Positions 44,740 through 53,416 are shown, numbered from the stretch's first letter. The stretch: DNA of 53,875 nucleotides from Kamptonema formosum PCC 10802 (GCF_000332335.1 NZ_KB235948.1:3609386-3663260); one strand, 5' to 3'. Numbers and translations: made by a program. Notes: generated by a model not told the origin, from the letters alone.

Positions 44740-46537
44740 ATATCACGCTCTCCGGCTTGGCCTGTGAAAATCCGGGATTAAATTTTCTCTCTCGTTCAAG
44801 GATCTGGCGAGGGATTTTTGTCCACAGCCTGCGGTCGCGGGGGCAGGGGGCTGGAGCCTGCTACTGCCCGCGCACACGACTCAGGCTCCCGACATGAGGG
44901 ACAATTTTACACTCTAGCGTTTCTTTGAGCAACACTCAACAAAACATAAATCGTTAACAAATAACCCGTGGCCAGAATCGGAATAATCAAAGGAATATCA
45001 TGGTAAGTCATAGTACGGCCCGTGCGTTGTAAGGAGGGAGACGTTAATCTAAATCCACGCGAAAAAGGTTCTCAGCAAACTGAACCATGCACCGGCTCAA
45101 CATGCTGTCTTGCCACAGGAACCTGCGGAAACATGGCTGTCTCCGGCAAATCTATCTGCCCATTGCCTAAAAGCCAGAAACACTTGCCCGGGTACCGGTT
45201 CCTCGCTGTGGCCCAACCTCGGACATCCGAGTCGCTCAACTCGATCGAGGGAGCGCTTCCTGACCTGAAACACCTCACAAACTGTCCAATCCAGTTGGGA
45301 CGGCTATCATTTCCCCCCCCACACTGAACTTGACCCTCAATCCGGCAGTCATTCCCACGACAGTCACGCTTGGGGCGGAAGCCGCTGGACTGAAAGCGGA
45401 GAGAGTTGGCTGCTGTCCTCTGGATCTGGAGTGCCCGTTTTTTATGCCTAATGGCCAGGAACGACGGCGAAACCGGCAGGCCAAGGGCCGCAGCGCCAGC
45501 CCCCAACCTCTTGCCGGCGTTGGGGCCAAAGGATTTTAAGTTAGCCGAAATCTTGAGATGCGCCGGTGCTGCATCTCCACCTTGAACGGCCATCCTCCAA
45601 ATACTCTGGCTTCAACCCGGTGTGCCCGGTTAAGCTGCGGGCTGCTGTTTTCCGGACTGGTTCGAGCATTGAGAAGTTATGCGTTTGCCCAAAGCAGGTA
45701 ATGCATTCCCTCTCACACTCAAGCCAGCCAACTCCGGAGGTTTTCCAGCCCTCGCTTTACCGCAGGGCGGTAGGCGACGGGTAGTTAACAGGCCGTTCTG
45801 TAGTGCCTGTAACTTGCGCGCTGATAAATGTATGGAATTTTTGAAATTCTTACCCTTTAAGATAACACATGGTGTCGCGCTTTTCCAAGCCTTTGGAACC
45901 ATAGCTTAACAATTCTACACAACTGGCGCGGAAGCGGCTGGAATGTCCCAGGCGCTTGCTGTTGCTGCTGCTGACCGGCAGAAAACAAGGTCTGGCAAAA
46001 GAGAGTGTAACAGATGTTGGCAGGGAGAATTGTGCTGCCTATTACAAATGTTACAAATTATACTCATGTGAGAAGTTTCACGGAGGGTAGGGGGGCGACG
46101 TCGGTGGCGGCAGGGCCAGCCCCCGTGGCCGCCCCTGCGCCGCTGGGCGCTGGCCGCGTCCAAAGCTCGTTTTGGCATAAACTGGGCCGCGTTAATAGGG
46201 GTGCGAAAGGCTCTCAATAGCTAGGCGGCAGGAAAAACCGCTATACGGCAGGGGAAGACCGTGCGTCGGGCCTTTTGCCCACAGTCTCTATCAAAAGGAA
46301 GAGAAAGCCGGCACCGGCTGGCTCAGGCCCGGTCTGAGAGAGGCTTCCGGGGGGCGGGCAGCAGTGGGTGCCGGTGGGAGGGGCACCGGCGACAGGGGGT
46401 GAGCCGTTGAAATTGTCCTGCAAAGCTGGAGTGGGACGCTTGGCCTTTCAAACAAACCTTTGCTATCCGAGACGGTTAGCTTAAAATAAAGACAATATAT
46501 GTAAACTTTCTTAACTAACGCCTGAGTCGGCCCATCC
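44740..46537. other. 1.8-kb region without a recognised protein gene
   Basis: Apart from the possible 34-aa peptide there is no convincing gene. A ribosome-binding-like AAGGAGGGAG at 45031 is not followed by a start codon. Mixed short frames (for example 45022-45327 plus, 45072-45593 minus) are Pro/Arg/Cys-rich and unlike any family I know; they may be remnants of lost genes. The sds promoter should lie just left of 46538; AAAATAAAGACAATATATGT is nearby. Confidence 0.45.
44907..45011 (-). CDS. Possible 34-aa single-span membrane peptide
   Basis: Frame MTYHDIPLIIPILATGYLLT plus a short tail ending AQRNARV. The central ~20 residues would make one membrane helix with a basic C-terminus, the look of small photosystem or NDH subunits, but I do not recognise it as any of them. 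No Shine-Dalgarno precedes either candidate Met, so the call is tentative. Confidence 0.3.
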   Translation of the reverse strand: MTYHDIPLIIPILATGYLLTIYVLLSVAQRNARV

Positions 46538-47509
46538 ATGACCTCAGCAACTTCCCTCTTTTACCCGGTTGAAACAGACTTGCGGGTGTTGACAGAAAAC
46601 TTGAAAAAGCTCGTAAGTGCACGCCACCCCATCCTGTTCGCAGCAGCAGAACACCTATTCGGATCTGCGGGAAAACGGCTGAGGCCAGCAATTGTCCTGC
46701 TGATATCGCGAGCGACGGTGCGGGATGGGGAGATTACCCCCCGCCACCGGCGGCTGGCCGAGATTACGGAAATGATCCACACGGCGAGCTTAGTGCACGA
46801 CGATGTGGTGGATGAATCGGAACTCCGCCGGGGGATTCCCACCGTTCACAGCAGCTTTGGCAACCGAGTGGCCGTGCTGGCCGGAGATTTCTTATTTGCC
46901 CAGTCTTCCTGGTACTTGGCCAATCTGGATAACCTGGAAGTCGTCAAACTCCTGTCAGAGGTGATCATGGATCTGGCGGAAGGGGAAATTCAGCAGGGGC
47001 TGAACCGGTTTGACAGCACCTTGTCCATCGAGGCTTACCTGGAGAAGAGTTACTACAAAACGGCATCTCTGCTCGCCAACAGCGCCAAGGCTGCCGGTAT
47101 ACTCAGTGAAGTCTCTGACGATCTCGCCCTTGACTTGTACGGTTACGGGCGCAATATCGGTCTGGCGTTCCAAGTGGTGGATGATATCCTCGACTTCACC
47201 GGCTCTACCGAAACCTTGGGCAAACCGGCAGGATCGGACCTCAAAAGTGGCAATCTGACAGCGCCGGTGCTGTTTGCCCTCGAAGAAAAGCCCTACTTAG
47301 AAGCGCTGATCGAGCGAGAGTTCTCCGAAGAGGGCGATTTCGATCAAGCGATCGCAGCTGTCAAAGAAAGCAAGGGCATCGAGCGATCCCGCGAATTAGC
47401 CGCCCACCACGCAGGGCTGGCGGTGCAGCACATCTCCAAGTTACCCGCCTGCGAATCCCGTCAGGCGCTAATTAATTTGGCTGACTACGTGCTGAGCCGA
47501 CTGTATTAA
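46538..47509 (+). CDS. sds: Solanesyl/polyprenyl diphosphate synthase
   Basis: A 323-aa trans-prenyltransferase that elongates isopentenyl diphosphate to the C45 (or similar) side chain of plastoquinone. The first Asp-rich motif is DDVVDES with the following RRG, the second is DDILDFTGS, and the GSAGKRLRPA and AEGEIQQ blocks are in place. Small residues ahead of the first motif suit a long-chain product, but chain length is inferred from the family. Cyanobacteria commonly have it next to murI. The length is normal and the start MTSATSLFYPVE is the first Met in frame. Confidence 0.94.
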   Translation: MTSATSLFYPVETDLRVLTENLKKLVSARHPILFAAAEHLFGSAGKRLRPAIVLLISRATVRDGEITPRHRRLAEITEMIHTASLVHDDVVDESELRRGIPTVHSSFGNRVAVLAGDFLFAQSSWYLANLDNLEVVKLLSEVIMDLAEGEIQQGLNRFDSTLSIEAYLEKSYYKTASLLANSAKAAGILSEVSDDLALDLYGYGRNIGLAFQVVDDILDFTGSTETLGKPAGSDLKSGNLTAPVLFALEEKPYLEALIEREFSEEGDFDQAIAAVKESKGIERSRELAAHHAGLAVQHISKLPACESRQALINLADYVLSRLY

Positions 47510-47584
47510 AAGGGGAAGGAGGAAGACGAGTGGAGGAATCGTTTGATTCATCTCTCACCGTTCCGCCTTCATGCCAATCCAAAC

Positions 47585-48073
47585 TCAGGCAATATCAGGG
47601 GGCAGATTGCCGGTACGGCGTGCCGGGGGTGGCAGGAGTTGTTGCAACTGGCTTTGAATCAGATTTTGCACATCTTCGCGCCGGACTTCCGTCCCAACTT
47701 CCAGATTGCCGGATGTCTCAAAGAAAACGATGCTGTCAACCGTGTCCAGGGCCACCATTTGAAATAAAAGGTGGGTAGCCGGAATCGGGGAAGCAATTAG
47801 CTGAGGGTTTTGGGGAGCATAACCTCCCGCAGCTGCGTCTTTGCGGGAGGGGTAAGCATAAATCACTTTTTTCTCGACCTTGGGTTGGGCCCGATTGCTT
47901 AAAGTGGTCACAACCCAGTCGCGGTTCAGGGTTTGCAGGATGTAATACTCGGAATGGCCCAGTTGGCCTGCGAGGGTTTTGAGTGCGGGAGCGATCGCGG
48001 CCACAATCTGAGGCGTCGTTCCATCTCGGGGCGCACTTTCAATTAGGGCTTGAATCTGCCGGTCTAAATCCAT
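47585..48073 (-). CDS. Conserved cyanobacterial protein of unknown function
   Basis: 162 aa (MDLDRQIQALIESAPRDGTT...), soluble. A helical N-terminal part (IVAAIAPALKTLAGQLGHSE) is followed by a beta-rich core (YYILQTLNRDWVVTTLSN, KKVIYAYPSRKDA) and a helical end (RREDVQNLIQSQLQQLLPPPA). It has no catalytic motif, signal or membrane segment. It is convergent with sds (76 bp between stops) and divergent from hetZ, with which it shares a ~120-bp promoter region. I have seen similar proteins across cyanobacteria without assigned function. Confidence 0.8.
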   Translation of the reverse strand: MDLDRQIQALIESAPRDGTTPQIVAAIAPALKTLAGQLGHSEYYILQTLNRDWVVTTLSNRAQPKVEKKVIYAYPSRKDAAAGGYAPQNPQLIASPIPATHLLFQMVALDTVDSIVFFETSGNLEVGTEVRREDVQNLIQSQLQQLLPPPARRTGNLPPDIA

Positions 48074-48191
48074 CTCAATCTTAAGATAACCTTCTATTTT
48101 GAGTGGAGCGGTACAGCCATCTAAAATCTAAACTCTAAAACTCAAATTTTCAATCTACTGTCCCCGCTCACCAGCTTAATTGTAGCTGCTC

Positions 48192-49388
48192 GTGCGAGGG
48201 GAATGCATCGCGCGTACAACCATTAAATGGGAGAGCTGCTTTGGCGTGGAAGCAATATTTCAGCTGTTATATAATGAACTGGGGCAGTCAACTCGGGCCA
48301 CCGAACAGAACTGCCGGGACGTGGCGGCCCGGATCGCCGCAGAAGTAACCCGCATCTGCAGGGAAAGCAAGCGCATTCAAGCTTCCGGAGAGGTGGAAGC
48401 GTGGGCCACAACCCTGGCTCGGCACCGGCTGCAGCAATGTCTCAATTATTACAGGCTGGGGTACCGGCAGGGGCGGATAGAACTGCACAGCACCCTGAGC
48501 GCCATCGTTTACCGTTATATCACCCCCCCCCACGCACAGTCGAGCTATCAAGCTCGCCTGCTCCTGATTGAAGATTTTCTCCAGCACTTTTACGTAGAAT
48601 CCCTGAACGCCTTCCGGCGGGAAGCCCAGCTGAGCTCGAAATACACTCCGCAAACCCTGCTGGAACTGGCCGAATATATGGCCTTCTCGGAGCGCTACGG
48701 GAAGCGGCGCATCCCCCTGCGAGGGAACCGCAGCCAGCAGCTGATCGTCCTGCGGGCCCAAACCTTCTCCCAGCAGCAGCCTCCGGAAACGGCTGTGGAT
48801 ATGGAGCAGGCGGCTGAGGGAGCCGGTGTGGAGTCAGACCAGACTTGGAATGACACCTCGGTGCAGCAGGTGCGGGAGCAGATGGTGGCCCAGGAACCCG
48901 AGCTAATGGTAGACGATCTGCGCTCTGAAGTGATTAAAGAACTGACCGCCTACCTGGAAGCGCACCAGCAAAGTGACTGTGCCGACTACTTCGCCCTGCG
49001 GTTGCAAGATTTGCCGGCTCCCGAAATTGAGGCGATTCTGGGCTTGACTCCCCGGCAGCGGGACTATTTGCAGCAGCGCTTCAAATACCACCTGATTCGG
49101 TTTGCGCTCCGCCACCGCTGGGAACTCGTCCACCAGTGGCTGGAAGCAGATTTGGAACACAACCTCGGCCTGATGCCCCAGCAGTGGCAAGAATTGCAAT
49201 CCAAAATTGGCCCGAGCCAGTCAGAATTGCTACGGTTAAAACAGCAAGGACTGCCCGATGCAGCGATCGCGCAAGCTTTGGGCTGCACACAGAACCAAGT
49301 GCAGAAACGGTGGTTTAAGCTGCTCGAGCAAGCCTGGGAGATTCGCAATCGTTTAGTGTCCGGAGAGGGTACATCTACCAATGAATAA
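48192..49388 (+). CDS. hetZ: HetZ-family cell-differentiation regulator
   Basis: 398 aa, the usual HetZ length. Diagnostic blocks are EAIFQLLYNELGQSTRATEQ, RICRESKRIQASGEVE, HSTLSAIVYRYI, LLELAEYMAFSERYGKRR, RAQTFSQQQPPET, LGLTPRQRDYLQQRFKYHLI and the C-terminal helix-turn-helix-like DAAIAQALGCTQNQVQKRW. In Anabaena HetZ controls early heterocyst genes with PatU3; it also occurs in filamentous species without heterocysts, where its job is open. The start is a GTG at 48192 or at 48246 (VEAIFQLL); no in-frame ATG exists. It overlaps patU by 8 bp. Confidence 0.9.
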   Translation: MRGECIARTTIKWESCFGVEAIFQLLYNELGQSTRATEQNCRDVAARIAAEVTRICRESKRIQASGEVEAWATTLARHRLQQCLNYYRLGYRQGRIELHSTLSAIVYRYITPPHAQSSYQARLLLIEDFLQHFYVESLNAFRREAQLSSKYTPQTLLELAEYMAFSERYGKRRIPLRGNRSQQLIVLRAQTFSQQQPPETAVDMEQAAEGAGVESDQTWNDTSVQQVREQMVAQEPELMVDDLRSEVIKELTAYLEAHQQSDCADYFALRLQDLPAPEIEAILGLTPRQRDYLQQRFKYHLIRFALRHRWELVHQWLEADLEHNLGLMPQQWQELQSKIGPSQSELLRLKQQGLPDAAIAQALGCTQNQVQKRWFKLLEQAWEIRNRLVSGEGTSTNE

Positions 49389-50433
49389 GGAATCAGAAGC
49401 GCTACAAAGTTTGTTCGCTTGGCTTTTACAGGACCCCCCCACAAATGCCTCATGCCGGGATGGAGAACCTTCCAGTCCCGGTACTGATGCGAGCGGTGAC
49501 GGGGTGGATGACCTGGAGTTGGCTGACATAGACCCCCTGGATTCGGAGGAGGGGAGTCCGGCGCTATCCAGCAACTGTGCGTCGGAGGCTTTCCCCCCAA
49601 CTCCAGGCGGTCAACAACTCAAAATGGGAGAAATACCTGCCGTGCAAGACCGTTTTTATGCGCTCCTGAAGCGTCGAGTCCAAATTGAGATCCAGCGGAA
49701 GCCACCGCTGTTCCCCTGGGAAAGTGATGTGTCTGAATATTCAGACTGCCAATTAGAGGAGAAAGTTCCCGAGCCGCTCTGGACTCCCCAGTTCCTTTCC
49801 CTAAATCTGCCGGTCGCGGTTCCCGAACCCGTTTTAGTCCAACTGCTAGAGCGGTGCCAGAACTTGGTGCAATCCTCCCTGCGACAGGGAGCTAAATTAG
49901 TCCGGGCTGTGGAGGCTCTGTTTCCGGGCCAGCCCCAAACGCTCAATGAGGTAACAGGGCTGGTGCTCAGGTGGGCGGAGGCTCAGCGGGGCAGACCGGA
50001 ACCCCGCAATTTAGCGTCTCTACTCGCTCAGACTGATTTGCCCAGCAGCTACGAAGCCGCGACTCCCCGCCAGCAAATGGTTCTGTCGCTGCTGGCGGCG
50101 CAGGATATTATTGGCTCTCTGACTGTCGATGTCTCGCCGGCGGGGCCGCGCAAATACCGGCAGTGGCTGACTGCCGCCGGCATGCTGGATCTGGAGGCCG
50201 AATACCACTCTGGGGTTGAGTTTCCCCGGCTGCGGGTTCAGTGCCACCTGCCCTGCGGCGGCAGCTTGGAGATGCGCTGCGGCGAAACCCGAGCAATGTC
50301 ACAGCGCCCGGATGAGGGCTGTCTGAGCGTGGAAGTGTTCGACCCACAACCCGATCAGACTTACTCTCTAGAAGTCTGGTTCCACAACCAAGACCAGAAA
50401 CCTCTGGTGTTTGCCATCTGCCCTAAGCCCTAG
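49381..50433 (+). CDS. patU: PatU, full-length (unsplit) form
   Basis: 350 aa. A short N-terminal segment (SEALQSLFAWLLQ, the PatU5-like part) and an acidic disordered linker (~30-85) lead into the PatU3-like body: RFYALLKRRVQIEIQRKPPLFPWE, PLWTPQFLSLNLPV, LVQSSLRQGAKLVRAVEALFPGQ, then a beta-rich C-terminal domain. In Anabaena sp. PCC 7120 the gene is split into patU5 and patU3; here it is one frame, as in non-heterocystous filamentous species. Its ATG lies inside the 3' end of hetZ (8-bp overlap), so both are coupled. PatU3 interacts with HetZ in Anabaena. Confidence 0.85.
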   Translation: MNKESEALQSLFAWLLQDPPTNASCRDGEPSSPGTDASGDGVDDLELADIDPLDSEEGSPALSSNCASEAFPPTPGGQQLKMGEIPAVQDRFYALLKRRVQIEIQRKPPLFPWESDVSEYSDCQLEEKVPEPLWTPQFLSLNLPVAVPEPVLVQLLERCQNLVQSSLRQGAKLVRAVEALFPGQPQTLNEVTGLVLRWAEAQRGRPEPRNLASLLAQTDLPSSYEAATPRQQMVLSLLAAQDIIGSLTVDVSPAGPRKYRQWLTAAGMLDLEAEYHSGVEFPRLRVQCHLPCGGSLEMRCGETRAMSQRPDEGCLSVEVFDPQPDQTYSLEVWFHNQDQKPLVFAICPKP

Positions 50434-50562
50434 GGACTGGGCGTGGGGCGTGGGGCATGGAGCATGATCGCATTGGACCGCCCGCAGAAAACCTGACAGC
50501 TGAACGGCAGGCGACCGACAATAGACACAAAGCGGATAGCTCATCGCTCTCGAAGCTCTCTT

Positions 50563-52947
50563 ATGTCTAATTCGTCGTCTGGGATTCGGCAACTGCGTTC
50601 CGCACCCGTTATAGGTCAGTTGTGGCAGCGCCTAGAGGAGCTGCCCCGACCTCTGCCAGAGGAGTCTATCTGGCTGCGGGTGCTCGTGCAGTCCCTGGTT
50701 ATTGTTGGGATTGTGGCCACTGATATTGCGGCAGAGACTCAGCTCAGCTGGTGGGCTGTGCCCCTGAGTGTTGCTGGGGGGATTTGGAGCTGGCACCGGC
50801 GTCGCGAACGCAATGTGCCGGTAAAGTTTTTGCTGGCTATTGGCATGCTGGTGGCGCTGGCGTTCTTTTTCCGAGGGCTTTTCGCTTCGGTGAGGGACGC
50901 TACGAATGACACCCGCATCGTCTTGGCTGAGCTGCTTATCCAAGTCCAGGTGCTCCACAGCTTTGACTTGCCCCGCCGCAAGGATTTGGGCTATTCTATG
51001 GTGATTGGGCTAATTCTTCTGGGAGTCGCGGGCACGCTCTCTCAGACGCTTGCTTTCGGCCCTTTGTTGCTGCTATTTTTGGCGCTCGCGCTGCCCACTT
51101 TGGTTCTGGATTACCGCTCGCGCCTGGGACTGCTAGCAGCAAGAACCAAACACCAAGAACCAAGAACCAAGAAAAAAGAAACTCAAAACTTTTTCGGTTT
51201 TTACGCTTTACTTTTCACGTTAGTTGTGGGAATAGGGCTGGGGATTTTTGCTCTGCTGCCCCGGTTTCCTGGCTACCAGTTGCGGACTTTTCCAGTGAGC
51301 GCTCCCATTGATATCCAGGGGGATTTTGACAGCAGCCGCATTTTCAATCCTCGCGGTAGCAAAAGCGGAAATCAGGGGCGAGGCACCGGCTCGGGAACTC
51401 CAGAAGAGGGGCCTGGTGAAGTAGACGATACGTTTTACTACGGCTTTAACACCCGCATGAATATGAACCTGCGGGGGCAAATGAAACCCAAGGTGGTGAT
51501 GCGGGTGCGCTCGCAGGCGGAGGGTTTTTGGCGCGTGCTGGCCTTTGACCGCTACACCGGCCAGGGTTGGGAGATAACCCGCAATGAGCAAGCTGAAACG
51601 AAGGAGCGCCCTTCCTGGTCCTACCAATTTTGGCTGACGCCGGAACCAACCGCTAGCGGCACGCGGGAGATTATCCAGACTTTTACGGCTGTCTCGGATA
51701 TGCCTAATTTGATTCCCGCTTTGGCTCAGCCGTGGCAACTTTACTTCCCGACGCCCAAAATAGCGGTGGATGCGGAGGGGGGTTTGCGAGCGCCGGTGGG
51801 GCTGGCGGAGGGGATCACCTACACGGTGGTTTCTCAGGTTCCCTACCGCAACCGCACTCTGTTGGGCAAAGCGCCACCGGTGTCTCCCAAGACTGTCCGC
51901 AATTACAAGGAAATCCAGCAGCACTACTTGCAACTTCCCCCGAAGACTGCTGAGAGAGTGCGGCAGCTCACTGAGCAAATTTTAGCCAATTACGCTCAGC
52001 AACAGGTGGCGAGAGCGCCGCAAAAAGAACTGACCTCTGCCTACGAAAAAGCTCTCTATCTGGCTCAATATCTGAAGCAGCACTACACTATCGAAAATAT
52101 CCCGCATTTGGGGAAAAATGAAGATTTGGTGGAAGCTTTCCTGTTTAAATATAAGGGGGGCTATCCCGACCACTTCTCTACGGTCCTGACGGTGATGCTG
52201 CGTTCGATTGGCATTCCGGCGCGGCTCGTGGTGGGCTACGATCCGGGACAGTTCAATCCGTTCACCGGCTACTATGTTGTCAGCAATACGGACGCTTACG
52301 CAATGGCGGAGGTGTATTTCCCCGGTCACGGCTGGTTTGCTTTTGACCCGATTCCGGGACATGATGTGGTTCCGCCGTCGCTTGAAGATTACGAGCCGTT
52401 TAGTGTGGTGCGGCAGTTTTGGCGGTGGGTGGCGGGCTGGCTGCCTTCGCCGGTTGCTGGTCTGTTTAATACGGTGTTTGCTGCGATCGCTTCGTTTGTT
52501 TTGGGGGTTTTTGCCTGGTTTTGGAGCTTGCTGTTCCGGGGGTGGCTGGGGCTTTTCACCGGCTTGATTTTGGCGATTTGTCTGGGCTTTCTGGGCTGGC
52601 TGGGCTGGAATCAGTGGCGGGTTTGGCGCTACCGCCGGTGGCTGGGCAAGCTGCCGGCAATGGAGGGTGTTTACCAGCAAATGCTGGGGGTTTTGGCAGC
52701 TCAGGGGTTGCGCAAGCACCCGGCGCAAACGCCTTTGGAGTACGCCCGCGAGTCGCACCGGCACGCCCCACCGGCAACGGCTGCGGTGATTGATGAAATC
52801 TCCGAAGCTTATGTGCGCTGGCGGTATGCGGGCGAGCCGGTGAATCACCAGCAATTGCGCCGGCGGTTGCGGGAGTTGAAGCCGCGAAATAACCAAAATC
52901 CCCTGCAGAAATTGCGCTCACTTTTGCGGCGGGGCGGTAACATTTAA
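50563..52947 (+). CDS. TgpA-like membrane protein with non-catalytic transglutaminase fold
   Basis: 794 aa. Five to six membrane helices lie in residues ~40-235, a large extracytoplasmic part follows (~240-620), then two more hydrophobic helices (~625-700) and a DUF4129-like cytosolic tail (GVYQQMLGVLAAQGLRKHPAQT). The transglutaminase-like core is clear. The position of the catalytic Cys reads GGYPDHFSTVL (Asp-His, no Cys), the His position reads NTDAYAMAEVYF (Tyr), and only the final Asp in FDPIPGH remains. It should therefore bind rather than cleave. A repeat-derived peptide (RTKHQEPRTKKKE) sits at ~193-207. It is on the same strand 130 bp after patU. Confidence 0.88.
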   Translation: MSNSSSGIRQLRSAPVIGQLWQRLEELPRPLPEESIWLRVLVQSLVIVGIVATDIAAETQLSWWAVPLSVAGGIWSWHRRRERNVPVKFLLAIGMLVALAFFFRGLFASVRDATNDTRIVLAELLIQVQVLHSFDLPRRKDLGYSMVIGLILLGVAGTLSQTLAFGPLLLLFLALALPTLVLDYRSRLGLLAARTKHQEPRTKKKETQNFFGFYALLFTLVVGIGLGIFALLPRFPGYQLRTFPVSAPIDIQGDFDSSRIFNPRGSKSGNQGRGTGSGTPEEGPGEVDDTFYYGFNTRMNMNLRGQMKPKVVMRVRSQAEGFWRVLAFDRYTGQGWEITRNEQAETKERPSWSYQFWLTPEPTASGTREIIQTFTAVSDMPNLIPALAQPWQLYFPTPKIAVDAEGGLRAPVGLAEGITYTVVSQVPYRNRTLLGKAPPVSPKTVRNYKEIQQHYLQLPPKTAERVRQLTEQILANYAQQQVARAPQKELTSAYEKALYLAQYLKQHYTIENIPHLGKNEDLVEAFLFKYKGGYPDHFSTVLTVMLRSIGIPARLVVGYDPGQFNPFTGYYVVSNTDAYAMAEVYFPGHGWFAFDPIPGHDVVPPSLEDYEPFSVVRQFWRWVAGWLPSPVAGLFNTVFAAIASFVLGVFAWFWSLLFRGWLGLFTGLILAICLGFLGWLGWNQWRVWRYRRWLGKLPAMEGVYQQMLGVLAAQGLRKHPAQTPLEYARESHRHAPPATAAVIDEISEAYVRWRYAGEPVNHQQLRRRLRELKPRNNQNPLQKLRSLLRRGGNI

Positions 52948-52995
52948 CCGCCAAGATAGGTAGGGTGAGTTCTGCTGAGGCGGAATGCACTCTAC

Positions 52996-53068
52996 TCTAT
53001 GGCCCAGAAACCCGGTTTCTTAAAGAAACCGGGTTTCTCAGTACCTCACTAATATGAGAAACCCTATA
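52996..53068. mobile_element. MITE family B, left end truncated
   Basis: CTATGGCCCAGAAACCCGG, palindrome, then CTCAGTACCTCACTAATATG and the end AGAAACCCTATA. It is joined directly to a family-A MITE, sharing the TATA. Confidence 0.7.
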
Positions 53069-53179
53069 TAGCAGTATGCACTTAGGTTAGGACATTAGAT
53101 CAAGAGGCACGGCGAACGCCTTAGCCTACGCCTTTTTCCCTAGGTCACTGATGTCCTAACCAATATGACTGCTGCTATA
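53067..53179. mobile_element. MITE family A, copy 4
   Basis: 113 bp from TATAGCAGTATGCACTTAGG to TATGACTGCTGCTATA. The inner 12 bp TTAGGTTAGGACAT / ATGTCCTAACCAA are inverted. This is the cleanest copy of the family. Confidence 0.85.
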
Positions 53180-53416
53180 TCATGCCGTCCTTCGTCTCAC
53201 CGGCATCCTGGCCAACCCCCACAGCTCCTCCCACCGGCCTGCTGCCTCCCGATTGCCGGTCCCGCTCTTGACACCTTTCAGGCTTAAGATAAGTAATTAA
53301 ACGTATATAATGAAACTTAATATACTAAAAGCCCTTGCATGCCGACATTTGGAGTTCAAGAATTAAACAAATTCCGGTTAATCGCGATCGATGTCTCTCC
53401 CGTACCCTCATCCCCG

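Noticed and set aside
45022-45902. Frames of 70-170 codons on both strands in the murI-sds gap
   Set aside because: They overlap each other in opposite directions, have irregular composition and match nothing I recognise; described as gap content instead.
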